Assembly: GCA_963660485.1 (NCBI GenBank)
Contig: CAVKYH010000008.1
Span: forward strand, 1 to 64,000
Source: UBA6398 sp963660485
GTDB taxonomy: Bacteria; Bacteroidota; Bacteroidia; Bacteroidales; Bacteroidaceae
Direction: 5' to 3'
Length of the DNA: 64,000 nt
The position numbers and the translations under genes were made by a program. Numbering within the stretch: the stretch's first letter is position 1; each line of letters starts with the position of its first letter. The notes below the pieces were generated by a model. That model made no database searches. It had not been told where the DNA came from and worked only from the letters and a program-made list of their open reading frames with translations. Below, piece by piece: positions 50,905 to 60,035 of this stretch.

Positions 50905-52776
50905 TCACCGCTTCATTAAAATCAAAAGCACGCTGATATCGCTCGGGGAAATTCCCGGAATGCGGCTCGCTTCTGCAAGAGTTTCCGGATTTATCCTTTC
51001 AAGTTTTTGACGTGCTTCGATCGTGAGTTGATTAATCTTGGAATAGTCGAAACGACCGCGTATCTTAATATCTTCCAACCGCAGAATTTTCTCTGCAAGT
51101 TTGCGTTCGCGCTCTATATATCCGTTGTATTTTATTTTTACTTCGGCAGCTTCACACGCTTCTTCGTTTCTGTTGTTTTCATCGCCCATTAGTTTTTTAA
51201 GAGGTTCGATGAAATTTGAAAGTTTCCTGAGATCTATTTGCGGGCGATTGAGCAATTCAAACAATCTTTCCGAGAACACAATTTTTGTAGTGCCCATCGT
51301 TTCCAAAGCATCATTGATATCTTTGGGTTTTGCTTTGGTTTGTTCGCAATAATGTATGATTGCATTTGCTATTCGTTGCTTTTCCTGGAATTTTTGCCAG
51401 CGTTCTTCGGTAATTCCTAAGTTTTTTACTTTCGGAGTAAGCCTTTCGTCAGCATTGTCTTGGCGAAGGAGAATGCGGAACTCGGCTCTTGACGTAAACA
51501 TACGGTATGGCTCGTCAACTCCCTTGGTTACCAAATCGTCGATAAGCACTCCTATGTAAGCTTCGTCGCGGCGCAGAACGAGCGGTTCCTGGTCTTTTAC
51601 TTTTTGCGCGGCGTTTATTCCGGCTATTATGCCTTGTCCTGCCGCTTCTTCGTAACCTGTGGTGCCGTTCACCTGACCTGCGAAGAACAGTGAGCCTACT
51701 ATTTTTGATTCCAGCGAATGGTTTAGCTGCGTGGGGTCGAAAAAATCATATTCTATCGCATATCCCGGGCGGTAGATGCGTGCGTGTTCAAATCCTACGA
51801 TATGCCGTATTGCCGACATCTGTATATCGATTGGCATGCTTGAGGAAAAACCGTTAAGATACATCTCGTTGGTTGAAACACCTTCGGGCTCGAGAAAAAG
51901 AGGGTGGTGATCGCGGTCGGGAAATGTAACAAGTTTTGTTTCTATGCTTGGGCAATATCTTGGGCCGATGCTTTGAATTTGTCCGTTATAGAGTGGTGAG
52001 TCGGCGAGTCCGCTTCTCAGTATTTCGTGAACTGTTTCGTTTGTGGAGCATAGCCAGCAGGTGAGTTGCGGAAGGGGACGTTTTTCGGTGATATACGAGA
52101 ATCGGTGGAAATCGTTCTCGCCTTCTTGTATTTCGAGTTGTGAAAAATCGATGCTTCTTGCGTCGATTCTTACCGGCGTGCCTGTTTTCATGCGTTCGGA
52201 GCGTATTCCGTGGCGCGTGATAGAGTTTGTGAGGTTTTTCACTGCGGGCTCGGCACACCGTCCTCCCTCCACTTTTTTGCGTCCTATGTGCATCAGTCCG
52301 TTGAGAAACGTGCCTGCGGTTATCACAACGGCTTTGGCGTTAATCTTCACGCCCCATTGTGTGATGATTCCCGTGGCTTTTCCGTTTTCCACTATAAGTT
52401 CTTCTGCCTGGTCCTGCCATAGGTCGAGGTTGTCGGTATTTTCGAGGATATGTCTCCATTCTTCGCTAAACTTCATGCGGTCGCATTGGGAGCGTGGGCT
52501 CCACATTGCTGGTCCTTTTGAGCGGTTGAGCATTCTGAACTGTATTGCCGTGCGGTCGGTAACTATTCCTGTGTATCCGCCGAGGGCGTCGATTTCGCGC
52601 ACAATCTGTCCTTTTGCAATTCCGCCTATTGCGGGGTTGCAGCTCATTTGTGCTATTTTTCCCATGTCCATTGTAACGAGACATGTGTGGCATCCGCATC
52701 TTGCTGCGGCGCTTGCAGCTTCGCAGCCGGCGTGTCCTGCGCCCACCACTACTACATCATAATCTAACTTCATCAT
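50905..52776 (-). CDS. mnmG: tRNA uridine-5-carboxymethylaminomethyl modification enzyme MnmG
   Basis: A 623-residue FAD protein that with MnmE modifies the wobble uridine of several tRNAs. It has the FAD loop VVVGAGHAGCEAASAAARCG, the early signature MSCNPAIGGIAKGQIVREID near residue 50 and the second one NGTTGYEEAAGQGIIAGINA near 370. Normal length. A -7 box lies 45 bases upstream; apt and uvrC follow in the same direction. Confidence 0.97.
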   Translation of the reverse strand: MMKLDYDVVVVGAGHAGCEAASAAARCGCHTCLVTMDMGKIAQMSCNPAIGGIAKGQIVREIDALGGYTGIVTDRTAIQFRMLNRSKGPAMWSPRSQCDRMKFSEEWRHILENTDNLDLWQDQAEELIVENGKATGIITQWGVKINAKAVVITAGTFLNGLMHIGRKKVEGGRCAEPAVKNLTNSITRHGIRSERMKTGTPVRIDARSIDFSQLEIQEGENDFHRFSYITEKRPLPQLTCWLCSTNETVHEILRSGLADSPLYNGQIQSIGPRYCPSIETKLVTFPDRDHHPLFLEPEGVSTNEMYLNGFSSSMPIDIQMSAIRHIVGFEHARIYRPGYAIEYDFFDPTQLNHSLESKIVGSLFFAGQVNGTTGYEEAAGQGIIAGINAAQKVKDQEPLVLRRDEAYIGVLIDDLVTKGVDEPYRMFTSRAEFRILLRQDNADERLTPKVKNLGITEERWQKFQEKQRIANAIIHYCEQTKAKPKDINDALETMGTTKIVFSERLFELLNRPQIDLRKLSNFIEPLKKLMGDENNRNEEACEAAEVKIKYNGYIERERKLAEKILRLEDIKIRGRFDYSKINQLTIEARQKLERINPETLAEASRIPGISPSDISVLLILMKR

Positions 52777-52820
52777 AATTCTTCAGAATGTCCGCCTTTG
52801 TTGTCTGTGCGGAATTACGG

Positions 52821-52828
52821 CAAAATTA
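52821..52828 (-). promoter_or_regulatory. -7 box for mnmG
   Basis: TAATTTTG on the minus strand, 45 bases before the ATG. Confidence 0.55.
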
Positions 52829-52956
52829 CTTCAAAAATGGCAATCTTGCAGTTTGTGGTTTTGCGGAATTTTTCGAGGGGCATACGGCGGATTTTTGCAG
52901 TGCTACTTAAAACATTGTGTATCAAGTATGTATTATGATGTCTCAAAGTGCTTTTC

Positions 52957-53020
52957 CGATGTCAGACATTATTTGAATAATGTCTGACATTGTTTAAATA
53001 ATATCAGACATTGTTTTTGC
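52957..53020. repeat. family B intergenic palindrome
   Basis: CGATGTCAGACATTAT, TTGA, ATAATGTCTGACATTG, then TTTAAATAA, the tag TATCAGACATTG and TTTTT. It lies between divergent mnmG and the helicase. The remainder of 52829-53170 holds no gene. Confidence 0.9.
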
Positions 53021-53170
53021 GAAAAGCCGTATCGGTTTTTGGGCATAAAATATGGGGAAATCGGAGTGGGGAAGTAGCGGAGCGATGCGAGGGGTGGAAA
53101 AAACGAGGTTGCACGTGAAACATGGCATAATTATTGGCGTGTGGGCAAAGTGTATTTTTCACTAAATCAT

Positions 53171-53178
53171 TACCTTTG
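53171..53178 (+). promoter_or_regulatory. -7 box for the DEAD-box helicase
   Basis: TACCTTTG, 26 bases before the TTG start. Confidence 0.6.
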
Positions 53179-53204
53179 CACCCGCATTTTTAAGTTTACG
53201 TAAA

Positions 53205-55055
53205 TTGAAGACATTTGAAGAGCTCGGATTGGAGCCTGCTTTGATCAAAGCAATCGACGAAATAGGCTACGAAAGTCCCATGCCTATTCAGGAGGAAGTG
53301 ATTCCCTATTTATTGGGCGCGGGAAACGATGTGATTGCACTTGCACAAACCGGAACGGGAAAGACTGCTGCCTATGGTCTGCCCCTTTTGCAGAAAATCA
53401 GAAAGGACAAGGAGGGGGTGCAGGCCGTTATCCTCAGTCCTACGAGGGAGCTTTGCCTGCAGATAGCAAATGATTTGAAGGACTATTCCAAGTATCTCGA
53501 AACGCTTCACGTTGTAGCCGTTTATGGAGGCGCTGACATTGGCGCGCAAATCAAGGCGCTCAAACGCGGGGCGCAGATTGTGGTTGCCACACCGGGACGT
53601 CTCATCGACTTGATGGAGCGCGGAGCGGCAAAACTCGACGGCGTGGAAAACATTGTGCTTGACGAGGCCGACGAAATGCTCAACATGGGATTTACCGAGA
53701 GTATCAACGCCATTCTCGCCGGTGTGCCGCAAGACAGAAACACTCTGCTTTTTTCGGCAACCATGAGCCGCGACATCGAAAGGATTGCGCGCACATATCT
53801 CACCGACCCCAAGGAAATAGTGGTGGGTTCGCGCAACGAGGGAGCCGAGAAGGTGAACCACGAATACTATCTTGTTCACGCCAAAGACAAATATGCGGCG
53901 CTCAAACGTGTGGTGGATTATTATCCCCGTATATATGCCATTGTTTTTTGCCGCACCCGAATGGAAACTCAAGAGGTTGCCGACAAACTCATACAGGACG
54001 GTTATAACGCCGAGTCGCTTCATGGCGAACTTTCACAGGCTCAGCGCGACCTCACGATGCAGAAGTTCCGCCAGAAAAGGGTGCAGCTTCTCGTGGCTAC
54101 CGATGTGGCGGCGCGCGGACTTGATGTAGACGAACTCACACACGTTATAAATTACGGCTTGCCCGAAGATATCGAAAGCTACACGCACCGTAGCGGGCGC
54201 ACCGGGCGTGCGGGTAAGCGCGGAACTTCGATAAGTATCGTACACCTTAGGGAGAAGGGCAAAATACGACGGATAGAAAAAGAAATAGGCAAGAAGTTCG
54301 TGCGCTGCCAACTGCCTTCGCCGAAAGATATATGTACAAAACAGCTCTACAATGTGATAGATAAACTGGAGCGCACCGAGATTGACGAAGAACAGATTGC
54401 TCCGTTTATGCCCGAGGTGATGCGAAAACTCGACTGGCTCGACAAAGATGATATCGTGAAGCGTATTGTGGCGTCGGCGTTCGGTCGTTTTGTGGAATAC
54501 TACGCCAATGCGCCGAAAATTGTGGAGCCTGACGACAAGAATGTGCGCGAGGGTGATGACGAGTGCGGAAAACGTTCGCGCAAGGACCGCCGCAGTTCTA
54601 AGCGCAGTGCCGGGAAAGACGGCAAGATTCAGCCCGAAGAGGGATACCGCCGGTTGTTTATAAACCTTGGCAAGCGCGACGGGGTTTATGCACGCGAAAT
54701 CATTGGTTTTGTAAACAAGTTCGTGGGCGGCAGCGTGGATATAGGCCGAATAGATCTCACCACAAGCTGTTCGTTCTTTGAGGTTCCCGAAAATGTAGCT
54801 GCTGATGTGCTCAACGGTTTCAGAAAGGCTAACTACAAGGGTCGCCGCATTGTGGTTGACGACGCGGAAGCTACGGGCACCAAGCATTCTTCGCACGACG
54901 GGGGCGGGAAACGCCGCAAAAACGATGCGCCGAAATTCAAGGACGATGCGCCCAAGAAGAAAAAGGGCAGAAAGCGCGGCGATGATTTCCAAGATGATTT
55001 CGCGCCCAAGGGCAAGCCGGGAAAAGACGACTGGAAAAAGTTTTTCGGACATTGA
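53205..55055 (+). CDS. DEAD-box ATP-dependent RNA helicase
   Basis: A 616-residue helicase: Q motif, then AQTGTGKT (motif I, near residue 48), DEADEML (II), SAT (III), and HRSGRTGR (VI, near 330). A DbpA-like RNA-binding domain follows (about 480-560; GYRRLFINLGKRDGVYAREI), and the last 50 residues are Lys/Asp/Gly rich. It unwinds RNA, probably in ribosome assembly or at low temperature. The start is TTG at 53205: it gives the usual KTFEELGL N-terminus, and no ATG lies between it and the -7 box. Confidence 0.93.
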   Translation: MKTFEELGLEPALIKAIDEIGYESPMPIQEEVIPYLLGAGNDVIALAQTGTGKTAAYGLPLLQKIRKDKEGVQAVILSPTRELCLQIANDLKDYSKYLETLHVVAVYGGADIGAQIKALKRGAQIVVATPGRLIDLMERGAAKLDGVENIVLDEADEMLNMGFTESINAILAGVPQDRNTLLFSATMSRDIERIARTYLTDPKEIVVGSRNEGAEKVNHEYYLVHAKDKYAALKRVVDYYPRIYAIVFCRTRMETQEVADKLIQDGYNAESLHGELSQAQRDLTMQKFRQKRVQLLVATDVAARGLDVDELTHVINYGLPEDIESYTHRSGRTGRAGKRGTSISIVHLREKGKIRRIEKEIGKKFVRCQLPSPKDICTKQLYNVIDKLERTEIDEEQIAPFMPEVMRKLDWLDKDDIVKRIVASAFGRFVEYYANAPKIVEPDDKNVREGDDECGKRSRKDRRSSKRSAGKDGKIQPEEGYRRLFINLGKRDGVYAREIIGFVNKFVGGSVDIGRIDLTTSCSFFEVPENVAADVLNGFRKANYKGRRIVVDDAEATGTKHSSHDGGGKRRKNDAPKFKDDAPKKKKGRKRGDDFQDDFAPKGKPGKDDWKKFFGH

Positions 55056-55113
55056 TTTAGTTTGCCGTCTGCCTGTTGGGCGGAAAATCTACGGCAAAAA
55101 TTTTTGAAAAAGA

Positions 55114-55151
55114 TAAGAGGGTGTGCCTTTAAGGTGCGCCCTTGTTTTTTG
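55114..55151 (+). terminator. terminator of the DEAD-box helicase
   Basis: GGGTGTGCC and GGTGCGCCC pair around TTTAA (one G-T pair), followed by TTGTTTTTT. Confidence 0.8.
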
Positions 55152-55256
55152 TTGCCGGCATATTGTTTTTCTGCATTTCCCGAGCGATTTTGCGTGGAGG
55201 GCGAGAAATTGCGTAAAGCTCTGAAATAGAATGATTTGGCTTGTATTTCAAGAAAG

Positions 55257-55382
55257 TTTGTAAGTATCTCGTTTTCAGTAGGTTTGAAGTGGCTTTTACG
55301 AGGTCAGACCTAATTTAAATTAGATGCGTCGGAATTTAAATTCCGGGCCTTGGAGTTTTTACGAGATGCCGTGTAGTTTTTT
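55257..55382 (+). repeat. direct repeat left copy, containing family A copy 12
   Basis: 126 bases identical to 59097-59222 (offset 3840). It holds GAGGTCAGACCT, AATTTAAATT, AGATGCGTCGG, AATTTAAATT, CCGGGCCTTGG, AGTTTTTACGAGATGCCG and TAGTTTTTT. About 30 bases of weaker similarity precede it. Confidence 0.97.
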
Positions 55383-55484
55383 GCGTATTGCGTTTGGCTG
55401 AAATTTTATGGGGCCAACGCCACTGCCAAACCCTATGCGTTTGAAATGTAAGGGCGGAAGTTTTTAGTATTTGAAAAAAAGCGT

Positions 55485-55492
55485 TACTTTTG
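55485..55492 (+). promoter_or_regulatory. -7 box for the membrane AraC-type gene
   Basis: TACTTTTG, 24 bases before the ATG at 55516. It lies downstream of the in-frame start at 55471, which is therefore rejected. Confidence 0.6.
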
Positions 55493-55515
55493 TGAATACT
55501 ACGTTTGCTAAGTGT

Positions 55516-56652
55516 ATGGAACAATTTTTGCCTGCAGCCATCTTGGGCGCATACTCCTTGATCATTTGTTTGGCTCCGGGGCTTCTGATAGCATTGGGAC
55601 TGTGTTTCTTTTTCATCAAGATACCGCGTGATCATTCTCTCTACTGTTATCGGCGGTCGCGCAGGCTCATGGCTATAACTTTTGTGCTGTATGGAACGTC
55701 TGTCTTGCTCGAAGATGTGTATTCTTCCGGCATGGGCAGCAATTTCGATACGGAACGGATTGTAATCATAGCCATTTCGGCTTTCCAGGCATTCCTTTTC
55801 ACTTCCACTTTGGTAACTCTTGTAGATATTTCCTACTTTACCGTGAGGCGCATGATAGCCGAAGGCATCGCCCTTACAGGCTTCTTTGCCGTGGCATTCG
55901 GTGTGGCGCTTACATTCGGCGGTATTACCCCCGTGGTGTATTATGTAAGTGTGTTGGGATACGTGGCATTGTTGGCACGCTACGTCCATATTTTCCGCCG
56001 CTGCTATGCAAAATACGTGAACCTTATGGACAATTATTATTCCGCCGATGAAGACCGCCGGCTGTTGTGGGTGAAACGTTCCTTCTACTGGTCGCTCGGC
56101 ATAGGATTGCTTGCCCTGGTTTATTCGTTTGTTCCCGTTCCGGTTACGTCGCTGCTCTTCATGACGGCGGCAATAGCCTATTACGTATTCTTCGGGATAA
56201 GGTTTCTAAACTATACTTACGATTTCAATTACTACCGGCAAGTTGTCGACGAAATAGCTCCCATTGCCGCCGTCGACGCAGAGCCGGAGGCGCAACCTCC
56301 CACCGACGACGAAATGCGAATAATGCAGAAGATCGAAAATATGATGCACAAAGAAAAGATCTACAAGTCGGCATCGCTTACAATCTATGTGCTTGCCGCC
56401 AAGCTCGGGAAAAACCAGCGCATAGTGTCGGCAGTAATTTCGCATTGCCGCAACGTGAATTTCAAAAGCTACATCAACGCCATAAGAGTGGACGAAGCCG
56501 TGCGGCTAATCTCTGACGGTTGGCTCGACACGCATACCATCGACGCCCTTGCCGCAGAATGCGGATTTGCCAACAGAGTGAGTTTCTACCGTGTGTTCAA
56601 ACAGCAAAAAGGCGTGGCACCAACCGATTTTTTGGTTACAGAAAGCGCATAA
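55516..56652 (+). CDS. membrane protein with C-terminal AraC-type helix-turn-helix
   Basis: The 378-residue protein has six or seven hydrophobic helices in the first 230 residues (with a conserved-looking FLNYTYDFNYYR at the end), then a cytoplasmic AraC-type DNA-binding domain (about 280-375; SLTIYVLAAKLGKNQRIVSAVISHC, TIDALAAECGFANRVSFYRVF and GVAPTDF). It is likely a regulator tethered to the membrane that senses something there. Its probable target is the BspA-like gene 137 bases downstream. Both lie between two 126-base direct repeats. Confidence 0.82.
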   Translation: MEQFLPAAILGAYSLIICLAPGLLIALGLCFFFIKIPRDHSLYCYRRSRRLMAITFVLYGTSVLLEDVYSSGMGSNFDTERIVIIAISAFQAFLFTSTLVTLVDISYFTVRRMIAEGIALTGFFAVAFGVALTFGGITPVVYYVSVLGYVALLARYVHIFRRCYAKYVNLMDNYYSADEDRRLLWVKRSFYWSLGIGLLALVYSFVPVPVTSLLFMTAAIAYYVFFGIRFLNYTYDFNYYRQVVDEIAPIAAVDAEPEAQPPTDDEMRIMQKIENMMHKEKIYKSASLTIYVLAAKLGKNQRIVSAVISHCRNVNFKSYINAIRVDEAVRLISDGWLDTHTIDALAAECGFANRVSFYRVFKQQKGVAPTDFLVTESA

Positions 56653-56788
56653 TGTAACCAAACTTCCCCTTTCTTCATAGGAAAAGTAGGGTTTTGAGCG
56701 CGATATTTGCAAAACGGATAAGCCAATCCCGAATATCGTATCAGAACATTTTAAAACTTACACTGTTATTTTCAAAACCATACTGACT

Positions 56789-58930
56789 ATGAAGAATAGA
56801 TTCTACAAGACAGAAAAACTGCGCCCCGATTTCGTTGCGGCGATATTGTTTGCATTGATCATGAGCTTTGCCTTTCCACCAACGGCAAGCGCCTACGTGG
56901 GCCAGGATTTCTATTATGAGGAAAACGGAGCGCAATGTCGTTTTCGTATTACAGCCGAAGACGCAGATACAAAGACATACAACGTAACTTTGATGAATGT
57001 GGCGACCTCTGCCACCGGACATATGAAAATCGGCTCCGCATATTACAACGACAAATACTACAAAGTAACCGCTGTTGACGATGCCGCTTTCATTAATCAC
57101 ATGTATGTAACTCACGTGGACCTTGTGTTTGCTACCTCGGTGGGCAAAAATGTATTCAAGGGCTGCAAGAATTTAAGGCAGGTTTATTTGAGACGCGCCG
57201 AAATCATAGGTAGCGGAGTTTTTGACGGTTGTGAGAAACTTGAGGGGCTTTGTCTGCCGAGCAATATAAGAGAGATTGACGGCAACATCTTGAATGGTTG
57301 TAAAAACTTGAAATATCTGAGCTGCCGTCTCGAGAATTTAGATAATGTAAGCATTCAGTCGAATGCTTTTGCCTTAGATGAAAACAATTCCACCTATCCC
57401 GAAACAGTTTATGTGTCGACTGGTTGTGTCGATGTCTACAAAAATCATGATGCTTTCAAGAATTCAAATGTCAAGGAGGCGACGATTTATGGTTTGGAAT
57501 TTCATGGGAGAGGTTATTATGTCAATGATTTTAACCGTAGCTACTTGTCGATGCTGGCTGTATTGGAAATGGGAAACATGAGCTTTGACCCAGGAACAAA
57601 TACATTGATTTTTGATAATTGCGAAGTCTCTGAGTTTTATTTGAAAAACGATGGAAATTCCGGCCTGAACATTTATTTTAAAGGGGTATGCCGTTTGTCC
57701 GATAATATATATTTTTCAGATTCTGCCCTGTTTTCTATCAGGAAAGACACACGCGTTTACGGCGATGAGTTGTACGTGAATCTTAAAAACAAATACAGTA
57801 GAGCATTTAAGGTATACGACGGGGCGTATCTTACGCTTGACAGCGTTTGGCTTCTATCGGTTACAGGTGTAAACAACAGGACTTTTGCGGGTAATGGAGG
57901 CGATGAAACTATTTTCTTGAGGTCTTCCAGTATAAAGGTTGCGTGTGCCGGCGAGGTGATGAGTGATTTCAAATACATCAGAACCGAGAACATCGATGTG
58001 GCAACGCCCGAAAAGGGTGCGTGGTTCAGAGAAGTATCAAACAAGCGTTATGCTTTGGTGGATTCCAACGGAGTGAAGGTGGAAAACGAGGCACTTATTT
58101 TGCCGGCATACCCGCTTTCGATTTGCGGAAAGAAGGTAAATACGAAAAACTACCAAGATCTTACGACTATTGACGGAGTTACCGGAAACAAGGTCTACTT
58201 TGACGAATATGTTTACCATGATGGCAAACGCGAGAAGACTTTGGTTCTGAACAATGCCACGCTTTTTAATTCCAGAGCCAACACCAAGAGCAAAATCATT
58301 CCCGAGAATCGTGGCTCGTGGGCTGTGAATAGTGCTTTCCCGGAGCTTAGTGTGAAAGTATCAGGCAAGTGCCGCATTGTCAACGACGCCGATGAAGACG
58401 GAGGTAACTCGTCAGCGTATTTCAAAGGCGTGAAATTCTGGGGAGGTACGGGCAAGGATACTTTGGAAATTGTTTGTAATGCCGAAGTGGGCGTTTATGC
58501 AAGCGACACAATGGTTGTAGATGGTTTGGTGCTTATTGTAAACGCTCGGAAATACGGCATCATGTCAAATGGTTACAGAGAACCGAATTGTTCGCTTGTT
58601 ATTAAAAAATCGGTAGTGGAATGTAATACCAATTTCCGTGCTATTTCTTGGCTAACAGACGTAATTCTCGAAGATTGCGAGATAGTTTCGCCAGAAGGTG
58701 CGGAGTTTGACAAAAGCAGAAACAATCTTCTTGTGCTCAACGGAGAGGGTCAGAAGAATGTGGTGATAGCTCCGACGAACAGTCCCGTAGTAGGAATTGA
58801 CGAGGTGGAATCTGCCAAGAATAGCAACCATACTATTTATACTATTGAAGGCACACGGCTCAACCGGAGTATCGAAGATTTGCCGCGAGGTATATATATC
58901 ATCAACGGCAAGAAGGTTATCCGTAAATAG
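56789..58930 (+). CDS. BspA-like leucine-rich repeat surface protein with T9SS tail
   Basis: The 713-residue protein has a long signal peptide (ending PTASAYV, about residue 36). Residues 95-215 contain BspA-type leucine-rich repeats (VFKGCKNLRQVYLRRAEIIG, VFDGCEKLEGLCLPSNIREI, ILNGCKNLKYLSC). A long beta-rich region without clear motif follows, and the end is a type IX sorting domain (YTIEGTRLNRSIEDLPRGIY, then INGKKVIRK). Likely a surface adhesin or polymer-binding protein; the ligand is unknown. Codons are more G/T rich than in the genes to the right. Strong terminator downstream. Confidence 0.8.
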   Translation: MKNRFYKTEKLRPDFVAAILFALIMSFAFPPTASAYVGQDFYYEENGAQCRFRITAEDADTKTYNVTLMNVATSATGHMKIGSAYYNDKYYKVTAVDDAAFINHMYVTHVDLVFATSVGKNVFKGCKNLRQVYLRRAEIIGSGVFDGCEKLEGLCLPSNIREIDGNILNGCKNLKYLSCRLENLDNVSIQSNAFALDENNSTYPETVYVSTGCVDVYKNHDAFKNSNVKEATIYGLEFHGRGYYVNDFNRSYLSMLAVLEMGNMSFDPGTNTLIFDNCEVSEFYLKNDGNSGLNIYFKGVCRLSDNIYFSDSALFSIRKDTRVYGDELYVNLKNKYSRAFKVYDGAYLTLDSVWLLSVTGVNNRTFAGNGGDETIFLRSSSIKVACAGEVMSDFKYIRTENIDVATPEKGAWFREVSNKRYALVDSNGVKVENEALILPAYPLSICGKKVNTKNYQDLTTIDGVTGNKVYFDEYVYHDGKREKTLVLNNATLFNSRANTKSKIIPENRGSWAVNSAFPELSVKVSGKCRIVNDADEDGGNSSAYFKGVKFWGGTGKDTLEIVCNAEVGVYASDTMVVDGLVLIVNARKYGIMSNGYREPNCSLVIKKSVVECNTNFRAISWLTDVILEDCEIVSPEGAEFDKSRNNLLVLNGEGQKNVVIAPTNSPVVGIDEVESAKNSNHTIYTIEGTRLNRSIEDLPRGIYIINGKKVIRK

Positions 58931-58952
58931 CCACCCTGAGGAGAATGTGTTA

Positions 58953-58987
58953 AACGGTTTGCCATACAATTGGCAAGCCGTTTTTTA
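58953..58987 (+). terminator. terminator of the BspA-like gene
   Basis: AACGGTTTGCCA / TGGCAAGCCGTT with loop TACAAT, followed by TTTT. Confidence 0.9.
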
Positions 58988-59096
58988 ATTCCCTTTGCCC
59001 GGGGGGTAACGGCTGTGGCGGAGGGCGTTTGCCGGGAATAGCCCGAAACGGCGCAACGTCCTGATTTTGAAGGATTTGTATGATATTTCAAAAATC

Positions 59097-59222
59097 TTTG
59101 TAAGTATCTCGTTTTCAGTAGGTTTGAAGTGGCTTTTACGAGGTCAGACCTAATTTAAATTAGATGCGTCGGAATTTAAATTCCGGGCCTTGGAGTTTTT
59201 ACGAGATGCCGTGTAGTTTTTT
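59097..59222 (+). repeat. direct repeat right copy, containing family A copy 13
   Basis: Identical to 55257-55382 in the same orientation. Positions 59223-59314 lead into the barrel gene and hold no other gene. Confidence 0.97.
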
Positions 59223-59314
59223 CAAGTTTCGGGGCATGGTTCAAAAATATGGCATTTCGTGCATCGGGTGTCTTAATAAATCGCTATTTTTACACCAAAT
59301 ATTTTTATCTACCG

Positions 59315-59989
59315 GTGAATCGCAAAATACTTCTACTAGCAGTCGTTGCGGCGTGGGCATTTGGTGCAAACGCCCAAAGGGTGAATTTCAACGTGGGCGG
59401 AGGCCTTTCGTCCCACTACGGGGGCTCCACGCTCAATATAGGTGCATTCAAGCTCGGAGTCTCGTATGAACACGAAATTCCCGGCAATTTCAGCATTGAG
59501 CCCGGCGTGTATTTCTACGCCAAAGGCTATAAGGACAAAAACGAGAGCGTGTTTATGCGCGACGACAAGGGCGAGATTGTCAAGGACGAGAACGGCGACC
59601 CTATGATGGGGGTGAAAAATGTAACCACGAGCAAGTATTACATCGAGGTGCCTGTGCTGGCAAACTATTACCTTGAGATTTCGCCCATGCACTACATTGA
59701 ATTCTCGGCAGGCCCTTATGCGGCAGTTGGAGTGGGGGGCAAGCGCAAAACGCGCGGCGACACCGAACAGGATATACAGAAACGTTTCTACTACGAAAAG
59801 AGCACATTCAAGGAAGAAGGCGTGAAGCGATTCGACTGCGGCATCACGGCGGGAATTGCCTATGAGTTCAACCGTATTTTCGCCGTGGGCGCACAGGCAG
59901 ATTTCGGTATGCTGAATTTTCGCAAGCAGGGCGGTAAAAACATCTCGGGGCTCGTAACGTTCAGCTACCGGCTGAGGCTCGACAATTGA
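59315..59989 (+). CDS. outer membrane beta-barrel protein
   Basis: The 224-residue protein has a signal peptide (NRKILLLAVVAAWAFGANAQ) and alternating beta strands with many Gly and aromatic residues (FNVGGGLSSHYGG, YYIEVPVLANYYLEIS, MHYIEFSAGPYAAVGVGG), ending in a terminal strand with aromatics (VTFSYRLRLDN). It fits the porin-family/outer membrane beta-barrel (OmpW/PorT-like) type. The start is taken as GTG 59315 because it gives a clean signal peptide; an ATG at 59249 would add 22 residues of poor signal character. First in a rightward run of genes. Confidence 0.75.
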   Translation: MNRKILLLAVVAAWAFGANAQRVNFNVGGGLSSHYGGSTLNIGAFKLGVSYEHEIPGNFSIEPGVYFYAKGYKDKNESVFMRDDKGEIVKDENGDPMMGVKNVTTSKYYIEVPVLANYYLEISPMHYIEFSAGPYAAVGVGGKRKTRGDTEQDIQKRFYYEKSTFKEEGVKRFDCGITAGIAYEFNRIFAVGAQADFGMLNFRKQGGKNISGLVTFSYRLRLDN

Positions 59990-60035
59990 GCAGACGCGCG
60001 CCCCGAATAGGGTATTTGAAAAAAACATAAGGCAT

